Shown here: positions 35,919 to 48,700 of the stretch, one piece after another
Position numbering within the stretch: position 1 is the first letter of the stretch
Layout: the number at the start of each line of letters is the position of its first letter
The notes under the pieces: generated by a model
What the model was told of the DNA's origin: nothing
What the model saw: only the letters and a program-made list of their open reading frames with translations
Database searches by the model: none
Assembly: GCA_027579435.1 (NCBI GenBank)
Contig: JANBPK010000821.1
Span: 41,026-105,025, forward strand
Direction of reading: 5' to 3'
DNA length: 64,000 nt
Source of the DNA: Candolleomyces eurysporus
Lineage: Eukaryota; Basidiomycota; Agaricomycetes; Agaricales; Psathyrellaceae
Made by a program: the position numbers and the translations under genes

Positions 35919-37274
35919 TGGCCTGCTGAACACAAGTGTTGCATAGTCCATAGGTCTATATGTAATGATGTGTAATGTCATTACAGGGTGTTCTTGTCTG
36001 CATAGTGGGCATATGTTCACTTAAGAGGGGTAGCAATAGAGTGAGAGGGGGTTTGGGCATTAGAGAAGTCTAGGACTGATGTTGTTTGAGTAACATTGGG
36101 TGAAGGCCATGCCACTCAAAACTGCATATACATCAAGGTGTTATGGGTATGCCTTACTCTTGTCTGTATACACCTTACACCTAAGTAAACTCCCTTTCAT
36201 ACAAATCCAATTTACGTTCCAACTCTGATGAACCTTTGTTTTTTGTTTCTTTACTTTAAAATACAGACAAACCATGTGGTTTTTTTTACTCCTGCAATGA
36301 AAGCACATCTTAAATCAGACTATACATGTTAGTGTTGGATTCAATATCCAAAAAGACACAAACTTGTTTAGTCTGACTACAGGAGACTATCTCATCACCA
36401 GAACACCTCTAAATTGGCAACCCTCAATTATGCTCCAAATTTCTTATACCTAGAGTAGTGTGCATATACCCTATGGTTTTTCATGTTGCAAAAATATCAA
36501 GAATGGTAGGGTTTGAGACTTGTAGCTTCATCTAGCTATGCCAAGTAACCCAAAATATGTGTATCTTGGTTAACTAATGTATACTAGACTTGCAAAAGCA
36601 CACATGGCTGTATCACTGTCACAAAACTTCTCTCCAATTGCCAAATATTATAACAGCAGAAAATATATCACTGTGAGAAAATGTCATATAGCTTAACATG
36701 CCTCAGGGCTCTTGCTGATGCAGAACAGTGTAAAGCATAATGACAGTGGTAAATTTAAACCAAAATGATCACATGGAAACTAAACACTGTAATGGCCCTG
36801 TTGGCTACAGGGTCATTCACTGAGAGGGAGAGAACACATGGTGAAAATCAACTTGTTGAAAGTCTATTTGAGCAATGAGAGAGGAAGTCACAGGAGTCAA
36901 CAATGAGGATGCTGGCATAGCGCATGTATATGTAGATGTATAGCATAAAACTGTCCCACAAGTCTTACAAACACCTGGATCATTTACAGTGTGGTGATAC
37001 ACATACAAAAAGAACAAGGTACTGGAATATTATACAAAAGACAGAAGATATCAAAAACCAGAAATTGAACAATAAAGCCATTATATGGAAGCATGTTTAC
37101 ATGGAGATTTAAATTTAAACCTAAGCACAGTAAGTTGCAAGATAAGATTGTGACCACTGTGGGACAACTTACAGAAAGTATAGGGCAAGGTTGAGACATT
37201 TGATAATGACTTGGAGGAGATTCCTGGCATCTTAGAGAACTTAATGGAGCAACACAAGGAAAAAANTTGAGTAC

Positions 37275-40200
37275 TTACTTGATCCAGTCAGCACCATGAT
37301 GCACTGCATTGGTGAGCTCAACTTTTGTGGTGTGGAGGTCTCCAATGATATGGCAAATGCCATCACGGTAGAGGCCATGCTGGCAATGGGGTGGAACCCA
37401 AAGTAGAAGGTTGCCTGAAGAGTTTTGAATCCAACCACTGTTATCCAGTTTGAATGCTGTAATGGGATAGTCATGCAAAAATAGAAGGCCTGTGTAATGT
37501 AAAAGTGAATCAGATGTTAGAATAAAAGGAAGATAAAAAATGATGCACCTTGATTTGCTAATTGAGCATGGCAAAATTTCCACACCTGGGGGGNTCTTAT
37601 TCTCTGACAATGGGATGATATCCTTGTCATCAGGAGGGAAGGCAACAGATGTGACCTGGTTGGTATGCCCTTGTGTTGGCTCCAAGGCTGGCTGCCCTGT
37701 TTGAGCAACCCACAGCCTGATAGTGTTGTCAATTGAGCCTGAGACAATGTACTTGCCATTAGGAGAGAAGGCAACAGATCTGACAGAGCTGGTATGACCT
37801 TGTATTGGCTCCAAGGCTGGCTGCCCTGTTTGAGCATTCCATAACTGAATGGTACCATTCTTTAAGCCTGCGACAATGTATTTGCAGTCTGGAGAGAATG
37901 CCACACAATCTGGATTTTGTTGCATAGGCAATTTCAAGATTTCCTGTCCATGAGCCAGGTTATGATGAATAACAGGAACTGACAGAAAACCTAAAAGCCC
38001 CAGCATTGGCTTTTCTGTTGCAGCATAAAATGGTACTGCTGATAGATATAAATGTGGAGCACTGTGGCTGATTGGTGTAACAAAATTGTGCACAAAGTCT
38101 CCAATGTTGTCCAGAATTGACCCAAGCTCAGTTGAGACCAGTCTCTATAGAATGTGTCAATGCCTGTGCTACATTTTGTTGACTATGTACTTACCTTGGA
38201 TATTTGCCAGAGTATATTGTAGGCATATTTGACATTCTTCACCACACTCAGTGCTTCAAGCCAATACAGGACCTTCCTGGTCTTCACAAATTCCAGCATT
38301 CTCTGCTGAAGAGGCTCAGTGACTCCTGCATAGAGAACATGATTCCCCCAAGCTGTCCCTGCATAAGCCAGTTCAGATGCAAGTTCCAAGGGCTCAGGTT
38401 GGTTGTCATTGCTCTGGTATGAGGTTTTAGCTCCTGAAATCCCAAAGTATAGCATAGAGTCCATGATAGCAAAGCACATTTCAGCTGTAGTAGAATGTGC
38501 AGCAGTTTTGTCAATTGCCCATTTCTTCCCATGCTGCCTTTCTGATGTCAGATAGTCAACAAAAGATGCATGAAATATTGAGATGAAGGCATCATCACAG
38601 CCCTCATCTGGGACTTGCACAACAGAATGAAGAGACTTGAAAGCCTCTCGGATTGCCAAGGTATCTGTGCTGAGCAATTTGGCATAGTTGTCCACTGAGA
38701 TAGGCTTCTGGGCTGTGACAAGCAGTGACAGGCAGGAGTACACTATATTTGCCTCCTCTTGTTCCAGATCTGTGAATGCTTCAGCCAAGATTCTGCTGTA
38801 CAGAGCCTCAATGCCAGAAAGCTGGACATTTGCAGATGGCTGGCCAAGTTCCTGGAACCGCTTCAGGCAATTCCCTGAGTAAGTTGCAATATATGTTGCC
38901 ATGGTGGCTGCAACAATAAACAGTGTCCCTGAGACATTGACAATAGTTTGAATCTCTGGAGGTGGCCAGTTTGCCTGATAGTGGTTATACACCCTTGGGA
39001 TGCATTTGAACCGGTCATTCAGATACAGCAGTATATCAGCTCTGACAATGTCAGCTTCAATGTCATGGAGCCGAAGCGACCCATGTTGGGTAGATGATTC
39101 AAAGGACTCCCGAAGAGAGATCTCGGGGCGGCTAGTAAGGAAGACCTTGAGTGGTATGGTCGGCTTCTGCGACATAATTGCTGCAATGAAGAGCCTGACA
39201 GCATCGCGATCCTCGCACTCGTCAAGGGCATCTACACCAAGCACAAGGAGCTCGTTGGCAGCAAAGGTCTTCTCGGCAGGTAGGAGGATGAGTTTCAAGT
39301 ACTGGTCCTTCAACTCCATCTCCACTGGATTTCTACAGCTCCTGTCAGACTCGAGGATCGCTTCAAGTGCGTCGCCAAATCTAGGTCGTTCCTCTGCCAG
39401 AATCCTCGCAAGGGTGGGGATAATGAGATACACATCCCTTTTATCCGATTCTTTGAGCGTACAGAAGAAGCTCGCACCCAGAAGTCCCCGGTCATTGAGC
39501 TGCGAGCAAAAGGTCTTCGACACGGTGGTCTTTCCTGTGCCAGCGAGGCCGCTTAGCCAGAACAAGTGAGGAGAGTTCGGATCTGTCGCCCACACGAGCA
39601 GCATGGCCAGTAGCGACACCCGGGATCCAGGGATGCATCCGGGACCTCGTTTTGCGTTGCTGTACTCCGCGCCTTCCACTCTCCCTAGCTTCTGGAGCGT
39701 ACCTGGTTTCGTGGCTGAGCGGTATGATAAGTGAGGAACGAGTCAAATAAACATACTGGATCTCTTCAGCGAATGGACGGTCCGTTCGATAGTGCGCATG
39801 GTTCCGGTGTGGTTGTCGATTACTATCGAGGTCCTTCAGAAGCCGAAACAGATGATACGAAACCGAACGCACCATTGATTCGTTCCTTCAACCAGTTCAC
39901 CCCGTTCACAATCTGGAGGGTCTGAGCCCTGTTCTCGATGATCATGTCAAACTAGACAGTTGTGAGCCACCGCCACAAGTATGAACCAAAAGAAGCTCAC
40001 CATTGCTATCTCAATCGCGAACCTAATTTCCTGCGTAAACTTCAACACCACTTGCTTGTCCTGCGGGGCGAGCATCACACGTTCAACCCTCCCTCTGGTC
40101 GGATCCATTTTGTCTTGTAGGACTCTCTTTTTCTCCTCCAGAGTCCTGAACGATCCACCATGGGATTAGTGCCTTCGACTCTCGGGATAAACGAACCGAT

Positions 40201-41086
40201 CTCACCGTGACAATCCATCAAACCGATTCTTCACTTCTTGCGAAACATCGGGTGGACAAGAGTCCATAATTCGCGACAACACCTCTACCCTCTTGAGAAG
40301 TGCGTCAAATTCCTCCTGATTCTCGCCATACGCCTGCTCATAGATCGGTAAGGAGGATCGCATCTCGTTAGGGGAAAGACTCACATCGATCGTCTCACAA
40401 ATGACCAACAGTCCTGCAGCGGTACTCTTCAATGGGGGGAAAACGTCCGACACATCGACGATCCTCCGGAGGGTGGTCTTGACGCCTTCGTAGATCTTGC
40501 TGCCAAGGCCTGCTGGCTGATAGTCGACGTGGGTGGGACCCTCCTGAGGCTCGTTGGCTCCGTGAGACGTCGCAGCGGCGGGGCTGTTCGATTGAATTGG
40601 AAGATCATGGGGATTGTCCTCGATGACCATTGAGCCAAGGGCCTGGCTTGGATCATCCACATGAGCGGAAGTTGTCTGCGGCTCTGCCTCTTCCCAAGAG
40701 CCTGCCAAGCGCTCGCTCGGAGAGAATGGATGAGAGATCCGCGATACGCCATCATGATCAAGGCCGGAAGTGGAGGGTTTGAACGTATTATCTTCGTTCT
40801 TTGCTGGGGGGGAGCGGAGAGCTTCTGACGAAGCAGACAAGGCAGCCTGATTGGGAAGATCTTGGCGAAGCTGGTCATCGTTAGCTGTATCGATGTTGTC
40901 CTGATTGCTTTTGGCGACGTTGTGGGCCGTTTGAGAGCCGGTACTTGGATCTCCAGCAAGATTGAGACGGGAGGCGGGGCGAGAAGGAGATGGTGAGGGT
41001 GTGCGGCACCCAAAAGGATCCTTCAAGAACCTCTTGAATCGATCTCGTTTCCGTTCACTACGCTGCTCTCCTGGGGAATCATCCAT
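37275..41086 (-). CDS. NACHT-WD40 NLR-like protein, copy A (probably frameshifted)
   Basis: Fungal NLR-like protein. Exon 1 (41086 down to 40385) is Ser/Pro-rich, then a helical N-terminal domain ([20 protein letters not shown]) of the type seen before NACHT in Agaricomycetes. A 51 bp intron (40334-40384) happens to be open. The helical domain continues (RTLEEKKRVLQDKM). The NACHT exon has Walker [10 protein letters not shown] and Walker [15 protein letters not shown] linker ([17 protein letters not shown]) leads to three WD40 repeats (37600-37920), the third degenerate around N37594, and a C-terminal cap (NLLLWVPPHCQHGLY). Compared with copy B, one base is missing in the exon at about 39825-39885, which breaks the frame. 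Three repeats are few for a WD40 propeller. The 3' half is CpG-depleted. Confidence 0.85.
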
Positions 41087-41989
41087 GTCGAGTTATTCAG
41101 TAGCACAAATCAACGTCAAGGGAGATCGTGAACGAGGTTGGTGGAAGTAGTAGTCGAAGAGGGCGACTGCGATGTGCCGTTCGAGATCGTTTCGGGAACA
41201 CCAGCTTCGTGGTGGTGTGAAGGGTTCGAGCACTGCCTCCGGGGTCCAAAAATCGCAAGTAATAGGAATATTTTTGGATGAGAGACGAATAACGAACTAC
41301 GTCCGCCCTCTATCATCAACAATGACCACACAATCTAGAGTCCCATATTGTTAGATGAAAAAGAAGACTCCGTCGTTGAGCCAATCACATCCACCATCTT
41401 CGCCTGACACCACGCTACCACCCCTCCTTGTCAATGAACCCGCGCGCCCGGTGTTCATCCTTTCCTCCTATATTGAGGGGCGTGCGTTCACTGTGTACAG
41501 AATATTTTAAAGACATGGAAGGATGGATCTACTTCATAGGTACTAGACAAAAAAACTAAGAGAGCTATGGACGACAAGAAAATCAAGAAGACGAAGCTGC
41601 AGGCAATCAAGCAAAATAGATAGTCTAGTAAACAGTTCTCGAGGTAACCGGTCGTTGTCACCAGGGAAATACAAGACAAAGAAATAAAACCAGGAGAAAT
41701 GGGTGGATGCAAAGGAAAGCCATGGAGACAAGTTGAAGGGCATAAAACTCGACTGATATCATAGGGAGAGCGGAGAAATATTGTAAAGAATTAAGAAAGA
41801 GCAGACTCCCGAGAGAGTAGCACAACGCGAGTCGGTCTGCGGTCAAGGAAGAAAGGAAGACGTGCATACTTACCCTCTCTGACCAAAAAGCCACAGGTAG
41901 AACACCCGGAAGAGCGAGGTACACCCTCCAAGCCGCTTCCCGTCTCCCTAGCCACAGGCCTTCTATCGTCCGTCCGCTCCCTGCCGAAT
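41087..41989. other. upstream region of NLR copy A
   Basis: Promoter/5' region of the NLR and 3' region of the small gene. It aligns with 51243-52122 in unit B. Open frames here are not conserved convincingly between units. Confidence 0.5.
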
Positions 41990-42600
41990 TCAAGTCATCC
42001 GGACCACATTCCTCGCCCGTCCTGCGCTGACCGAACCAATCGCAAGGGCCACTCTTACTTTCCATGCACCGTCGCCCACGATCAACTGCACTCCTAGGCA
42101 GGCATCATTGTGGCGAAAAACACACCCATTCGTTATGGCGACTGTGATCGCCTTATCCAGAGGTGGCACCCGCGGACTCGACTTGGTGGCAGGAGGGTGG
42201 TGAAGCACGGTGAGGTGCTTTGCAGGACACGGCGCGTGCCGTTCATGATAGGCGTAGTCGTCCCCGCACATCTTCGAGGTAGATATTTAAGCCGCCTGGG
42301 TTTCTGGGACTGGAGGGAAGGAAAAAGGAGATTAGCTAGGTACTTGGAAGATGGACAGATTTAAGAGGAAATGAATATGTTTAGAAGGGAGGATCAAACG
42401 AAAAGGCGAGTGCACGAGCAATCGCCCAAGCGAAAGAACATGAAAGGAGGAAGAGAGCAAGGGTAGAGATACATCGAGCAAAGGATATCAGGTGTACGTA
42501 CAAGAACCAACCCATCCATGTTATCCTCTCTCAGCAGCTCTTTCGGCCACGGGATGACATTCACTTGGTCATTCACCCACTAGGTGCCTAATGTATGGCT
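41990..42600 (-). pseudogene. small unknown gene, broken copy in unit A
   Basis: Aligns with 52123-52720. The last exon reads MCGDDYAYHERHAPCPAKHL to SVSAGRARNVVRMT, as in unit B. Two defects are visible relative to B: TAA replaces a Ser codon just before MCGDD (about 42293), and about 14 bases spanning the end of the previous exon and its donor are missing (about 42498). Family not recognised. Upstream exons are unclear in both units. Confidence 0.55.
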
Positions 42601-43056
42601 GGGAGACGATGATGCGGTTTTGGCTAGTCCTTCATGGATCGCGAACTGGCAGAGGTAATTCCGTACTGTGTTTCCTGGTCATCCGCTGACTGAGTGGATC
42701 GAGCGCCGGGGAAGGCGGTAGTAAGCAGGCAATGCAGCTGCAATCGCGAGTGTAGGCGGTCGGTCGAGGCAAAGTACAGTGCCCACTGATCTGAGGACAG
42801 AGGAACAATAGAGATATCGTCAGCCAACCATCGCAATGCAGTGGGAGAAGGGCAAAGGACTCACCAGCGACACGCAAAGCGGACTGGCACACGGCTCTCA
42901 TTATAATTCTTGCCTATGAAAGACAAACACTTGAGGCAGCCTTTGCTGAGGACAGACGCATCCACTACAACGATACTGGCGATCTGCTTGTCCTCGTTCA
43001 GCAATGTAGCGGTCGGAGTGGGAGATAGATGACGGAGTCGGTGGCGGTGCTGATTT
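42601..43056. other. 5' part of small gene and edge of unit A
   Basis: Aligns with 52721-53160. The frame LLNEDKQIAS is shared, so it may hold an upstream exon of the small gene, but I cannot define it. Similarity to unit B ends at about 43058. Confidence 0.4.
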
Positions 43057-44700
43057 ATGCTGAAACGGCGACAGGTGCCGAGCGTGCACGGAACAGAGGC
43101 AGGCGTCGTCCTGTTATTTAGTGTGCTCTACAGTCAACATCGTCGTCTCCAACGCCTCCCTCAAACTCGTCACCGTCCCCTTCCATCAATGCGTCTGCGC
43201 CTCCGGCCCGCTCTTCACCATCCTCTTCTCCACCGTCCAACCTGCTCCCCAAAGCTCGTCTCGCTCGTCCCCGTCATCGCCGGCGTGGCCCTCGCGACCT
43301 ATGGCGACTACTTTACCGCCAGCGGCTTCTTCCTCACGCTCCTCGGCACGCTTCTCGCCTCCCTCAAGACGATCATCACCCATCTCCTGCAGTCTAAATC
43401 CCAATCACCTTCCTTATCTCTTCCGCCAAAGCTCCCCCTCACGCGCAATCACAGCCTGAGCTTCCTCTACCCCCCGCTCTCCATCTCCGGCCCGTTCGAN
43501 TTTCCCTGCCGTCCGAGTCTNAAGCACTCCNTCTCAGACGCCCCTCCCACNCTNTATGCACGGANNGCGAACANCAGCAGCGGGGATTCAGCNGACGGCG
43601 GGCTCCAGAGGCGGCCTCTCCTACGTTCATTCAATCCCGGCCCGCCGATCGACGATTCGGTCCCTACTCTCCTCCACTTCCAACGGGCTCCTGGGGCAGG
43701 CACAGGCAAAGACGGNTCGGCACCNCATCCGCGTCCATCGCACGCTTCATGGGCCTCGAACATCTACACCCTCGTCCACTCGCGCTTCCTCGCCCTCTCA
43801 TCCTCCACCCGCTCCATCCGATTCCTCGACGAGCTGCTCGCCAAACTAGACTTGCCAAAGCTCTCGTTGACGCCGCTCCAGCTGCTCTACCTGCTCTCCC
43901 CGCTCGCGTTCATCCAAACGACGCTTCTGGCCTATTTCACGGGCGAGCTGGAGAAAGTGAGTTGGCATCTACACGATGTGGCTTTAGCCGCCGGTGCCGC
44001 TNNTCGGACAGGTGGAATGGGATCTGCATCTACTTTCGGAGCTAACGGCCTTGGTGGATCGACGGTGAATGCAGCGTGGTGGGGCGCGAGCCTCCTGCCC
44101 CAATTCGCCCTCAGCGGAGGCGGGTCGAGGACGGCCGCCCTTACAGAGTCCCTCGCGGGGCTGGCGGGCGGGCTGTGGGGCGGGATGGCTACGGCCCCGC
44201 GCTTCTTCCTCTTGTTGAATGGCGTGTTGGCGTTTATGTTGAATGTCGTTAGTTTTGAGGCGAATAGGCGGGTTGGGGCTGTTGGGATGAGTGTCGCTGG
44301 TATGTATTTCTTATTTCTATTTTTATTTTTNGTTCTAACGTACACCTTTTCGATAGCAAACGTGAAACAAGTCCTAGCGGTCTTGTTCTCCGTGACCCTC
44401 TTCAACCTATCCATCTCGTCTACCAACGCGCTGGGTATTGCCCTCACGATACTCGGAGGGGCGTGGTACGCTTCTGTCGAGATTCGGGAGAAGAAGAGAC
44501 GCGATCCCGGGTTTTCGGTGCTCTCTGCGACTTCGCCACGGATACCGACGGCGGTGCAGTGGCCGACCAAGCATAAGGTTTCGGACCCCGTCGGACCCTA
44601 CTTGGATAAGATGAATGCTACCGCCGCCTCAGATATCGAGAAAGTGGAGATGGAGCGGAGGAGGCATCGGGAACAGCCTCGTGGAGATGGACAAGTGTGA
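43057..44700 (+). CDS. TPT/SLC35-type transporter, 5'-truncated and frameshifted
   Basis: Drug/metabolite-superfamily transporter of the triose-phosphate (TPT) group, usually Golgi or ER sugar-phosphate or nucleotide-sugar exchangers. Recognisable parts: TVNIVVSNASLKLVTVPFHQ (43130-43195), LVSLVPVIAGVALATYGDY (43255-43310) and the C-terminal half after a short intron (44300-44355), NVKQVLAVLFSVTLF and LGGAWYASVEIREKKRR. The first two are in different frames, so a frameshift or missing bases lie at about 43225-43255. The first transmembrane helices are absent: similarity to the family begins about 10 bases from the edge of unit A. Ns cluster at 43500-43735 and 44002. Probably a pseudogene or a chimeric junction, but sequence quality is poor here. 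Confidence 0.75.
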   Translation: MLKRRQVPSVHGTEAGVVLLFSVLYSQHRRLQRLPQTRHRPLPSMRLRLRPALHHPLLHRPTCSPKLVSLVPVIAGVALATYGDYFTASGFFLTLLGTLLASLKTIITHLLQSKSQSPSLSLPPKLPLTRNHSLSFLYPPLSISGPFXFPCRPSXKHSXSDAPPXXYARXANXSSGDSXDGGLQRRPLLRSFNPGPPIDDSVPTLLHFQRAPGAGTGKDXSAXHPRPSHASWASNIYTLVHSRFLALSSSTRSIRFLDELLAKLDLPKLSLTPLQLLYLLSPLAFIQTTLLAYFTGELEKVSWHLHDVALAAGAAXRTGGMGSASTFGANGLGGSTVNAAWWGASLLPQFALSGGGSRTAALTESLAGLAGGLWGGMATAPRFFLLLNGVLAFMLNVVSFEANRRVGAVGMSVAGMYFLFLFLFXVLTYTFSIANVKQVLAVLFSVTLFNLSISSTNALGIALTILGGAWYASVEIREKKRRDPGFSVLSATSPRIPTAVQWPTKHKVSDPVGPYLDKMNATAASDIEKVEMERRRHREQPRGDGQV

Positions 44701-45725
44701 TATTGTGGCTGGATGATTCTAGTGCACGGAAGGGTGGTCGAAAGGGAGCGAGGACGAGAAGACGCGAATACGTGTGTGGCGGCGCGTAGGTGGATGGATG
44801 GATGGCTACCAGCTTCGGGGTGGTTAGTCGGTGGATGGATGGAGATGGGCAGATGTGTGTTATTAGTTGGATCGGTGGGCAGGATGGATGGCAGATGAGA
44901 TGATGCAAGACGAAATGGAAACCCCCTAATACGAAGGACGACCGACGAACCAAACCTGCATAGTACGAAATACCCCGCCACTCTTGAACGAATCATTCTC
45001 ATTGACATGGACAATCACGATGGTTGATACGCATTGCTTTCTTATACTTATACCTTTATTACATCCCGCCCCATCCCATTCCATAGACTTGTTACCTCAA
45101 TGAACAGGTAGTTAGTTAATCGCGCAACCTCCATCCATCCCCCTAAAGTTAATTGTTTTTGTGTGTTACCCTTATCTTTATTCCCTCTGTATTCGAGTTT
45201 GCATTGCATGCATTTGATGACTGTCACTGATAGATCCGATATCCTTGCCAAGCGGGCACTCTAAGTACGGTATCGATGGATGGTGAGGTAGTCTGATCAT
45301 GCCGAAATTGCAATTGACAGGGCTCAGGTGGTAGGGCGCTGCTGCTATCAATAGATCTCTGTTACGTATAGAAAGACCGGCCCAGCTTTGGCAAGAGTCA
45401 ATCAGAACAACAGCGGGAGGCCGCTGTCATTTGAGCAGCTGCTGTAAAGCCTCGGGAGGTATAAGTGCGGTTGTTTGTATGTGTCATTATTAAAGAGTGG
45501 TCACGCTTACTGAAAGAAATCCTATATATTAGGTGCCATAGTAGCACATAGACGGTAAAGGAAATCGGTAATATAATTGAATTAGCTACGCATATCATAT
45601 TCAGAGGGTGCCTACTAGAGTAAGTATATATCTATTGTCACTATGCTGTCTATCTCTCGGCCATCTAGCAATGGGATTGAGTTTTGCTAATGGCACTGAC
45701 TGGCAGCCCCGCCCTTTGGGTCATC
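44701..45725. other. intergenic, no gene
   Basis: Short GGAT-rich stretch at 44770-44900 (repeated GGATGGATGG words). A piece at 45165-45235 resembles the repeat at 54250-54320 and 45970-46040. No gene seen. Confidence 0.45.
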
Positions 45726-48700
45726 TGGATCATCCATTCATTTGCTTGACAGGCAAAAAGACAAAACCCTGCAGTGACAATTGACAGTAGCCTCAGGCAG
45801 ACTGGTAGATCTCAGAGTGATACATACTAGTCAGATCAACAACTCAGAGTGGGATAGACTTGGACAGTAGATGATGGCTTAACATATCATGATGCCTAGA
45901 TGAAAGTTTGTTCAAGTTTGAATGGTCATTTTGTTAGTTGCATGACCAAGCTCAGTCCAATTGATTCTTTTCCTTATCTTCATTCCCTCTCTGCTTTACA
46001 TGAATTTGCAATCATTACTTCAATATGTACCAGTTTATGGCTGAGAGAACAGTGACATTCCCAGGCTCAGAGTGGTTGCAGAGAACCAGAATAGTTGTTT
46101 GCATAGCAGAAATTGACCAATCACAATACAAGATGTGTGGTATCATGTTGGCAGAATCTGAGACACAGTAAGCAATAAATTTGGATTCCTGCATTGTTAT
46201 ACTTAGTGGGTGAGCTAGGCACAGAGTGTTGAGAAAGAAAGTCGGAGGTGGTCACTGCCTCACACTCACATGGCATTGGTCTGAGGCATTTTCATATACA
46301 ATGCAGCTGGTTTATTCATGTTGGAAATGAGGTGGCTGAGGAGAGAGTAGAAAGCAAAANCACAGACCCCAACAGGTAAATGGGAAACACTGGTGGAAAA
46401 CACCAAAGATGTTGATGGGTCCTGCATATGTTGCGCTCCATCTTGGCACCTCAAAACCAACATATGAACCCAACTCAAAATGCCTCAGAATAAGACTGAC
46501 AGTGAAGCAGAAAACCTCAACACAATACAGTTATTCCCATGAGAAATCCTGAGCAAAGCTTTCAAGGCAAACCTCAGCCAATGATGACATGAGACAAAGA
46601 GGGGAAACTCAAAAANGTCTTTGGCAAGGTCTTGAAGAATACAGATTTGATGTGTCTTGTATGCAAACAAAGTGCCAACCAGTCTATCCCTTTGAGAATA
46701 ACAACTGCCAACTGCTGTATGGCTTGCCTTCCCAGTCACCAGGATGATTTTAAGCTTGAGCAAGTTATTGTCAGTAAAGGCCACTTGTGTCTCTTCCTTC
46801 CAAAATTCCATTGTGAACTGAATCTTATTGAAATGATATATGGTCAGACATCTCTTGGGATGTGGGGAGAAGGGGGGCTAAATATTGATATTGGCAAATA
46901 GAAAAGACTTTCCAGGATGCAAAGTAAGTGATAATTCATTACCTGAATGCTTGCCCCTTTGACACCATTCTGTGCCTTATTAATTGCTTGTGGTGGCTCA
47001 TGGATGCCTATCAATGGGGATTGATGAGGAAAGTAGTGGTGTGGGCTGTGTAGAACTGTAAGGGTATCAAACCATCTCAGATCAAAGGCTTATACAAATC
47101 AATGCCCACCCATCCATCCAAGTGTCCTTGGGTGCCTGGAGGGCAAGTTTATGATGAATTTAAACAATAAATGATTGCAGAGAAACTGCCATACATAGCA
47201 ACCAAACACCAGTATCATTAGTAGATATAATGAACATACAGGAAAAGCAAGAGAATGGAATATCATATGAAGGATATCACAAACAGAATATAGGACAGAA
47301 AGTGAGCAGAAGAGCAATCATATAGCAGTTGGGAGTTTGCTGACATAGTTAAGTAGAAATGTAAAGACAGTATATTGCAACACAAAGTGTGATCATTGTG
47401 GGAACATTTACAGCAGCTATAGGCCAAGCGAGAATGCTCAACGGCCACTAGAAGGAGATTGTTGACACCTTAGGGGGTTGAATAGGGCAAAACAGAGAGA
47501 AAATCTAAGTACTCACTTGGACCAGTCAGCACCATGATATACTGCATTGGTGAGCTCAACTTTTGTGACCTGGAGATTTCCAATGATATGGCGAACTCCA
47601 GGAAGGAAGAGGCCATCCCGGAGGTGGGGTGGAATCCAAAGTAGAAGATTGCCTGAGGGGTTTTGGATCCAACCAGCATTATTCAGAGTCAGAGCTGTAA
47701 TAGGGTAGTCATGTAAAAACAGAGGGTCTGTGAAAAATGGGGTGAATCACACATTGAGATGAAGAAAAATATGGATGCTGTACCTTGGTATGCCAATTGT
47801 ACATGGCAAATGTTCCACAATTGAATAGCTTTCTTATGTGGGCCTGAGACAATGTACTTGCCATCAGGAGAGAAGGCAACAGATCTGACCCAGTCAGTAT
47901 GCCCTTCTATNGGCTCCAAGCCTGGCTGTCCTGTTTGTGCATTCCACAGCTGAATGGTGCCATTCTCCATGCCTGAGACTATGTATTTGCCCTCTGGAGA
48001 ATATGCCACAGATGATGGAGTACTTTGGGTAGGTAGCTTCCAAATCTCCCATCTATGCACCAAGCTGTGGTGAATAATAGGAACCGAAAAAAACCCCAGA
48101 GGTGCCTGAATTGGCTGTTCTGTCACAGCATCGAATGGTAGTGCTGACAGATATAAGTGAGGAGCACTGTGGCTGATTGCTGGATCAAAATTGTGCACAA
48201 AATCTCCAATCTTGTTTAGCAATGACCCCAGCTCAGTTGAGATCAATTTCTGTATAATTCATCAATTTTGGTGCTACAATTCTGTTTATTGAACACTTAC
48301 TTTGGATATTGCCCAGAGTGTATTATAGGCATATTTGACACTCTTCAGCACACTCAGTGCTTCAATCCAATGCAACACTTTCCCTGTCTCCACAAATTCC
48401 AGCAATCTGTGCTGAAAAGCCTTGGTGACTCCTGCATAGAGAACATGATCCCCCCNATGCTGTGCATACATAAGCCAGTTCAGATGCAAGCTCCAAAGGC
48501 TTGGGTTGGTCATCATTGCTCAGATATGATGTTGTGGCTCCTGAAATCCCAAAGCATAGCATAGAGTCCATGACAGCAAAGCATGCTTCAGCTGTGGTAG
48601 AATGTGCAGTAGTTCTGTCAATTCCCCATTTCTTGTCATGATGCTGTTCTGATGTCAAGTAGTCAACAAAAGACGCATGAAAAATCAAGATAAGAGCATC

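Larger units (their letters stand above)
32051..39000. other. CpG-depleted block 1
   Basis: From about 32051 the CG dinucleotide almost vanishes, while TG and CA are frequent. I found none by eye between 32051 and 32883. The block includes repeat debris, an S28 gene fragment, a Ty3/gypsy fragment and the 3' half of NLR copy A. The flanking genes are CpG-rich. This is the pattern left by deamination of methylated CpG. Parts not listed separately (34136-34505, 35919-36960) show no recognisable gene. Confidence 0.8.
36960..43060. repeat. segmental duplication, unit A
   Basis: Aligns with 47200-53160 plus a short piece at about 53860-53890, at an offset of roughly 10.1 kb. It contains NLR copy A, its downstream non-coding DNA and the small upstream gene. 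Coding and non-coding parts both align, with indels. Confidence 0.85.

Noticed and set aside
40334..40384. Early stop of NLR copy B in the helical domain at about 50455
   Set aside because: It lies in a 51 base intron that is by chance open in copy A. Splicing joins both copies in the same frame.
41658..42065. Possible membrane protein of 135 residues, minus strand
   Set aside because: The frame is not kept in unit B at matching ends (different start and C-terminus), and it overlaps the 3' end of the better supported small gene.
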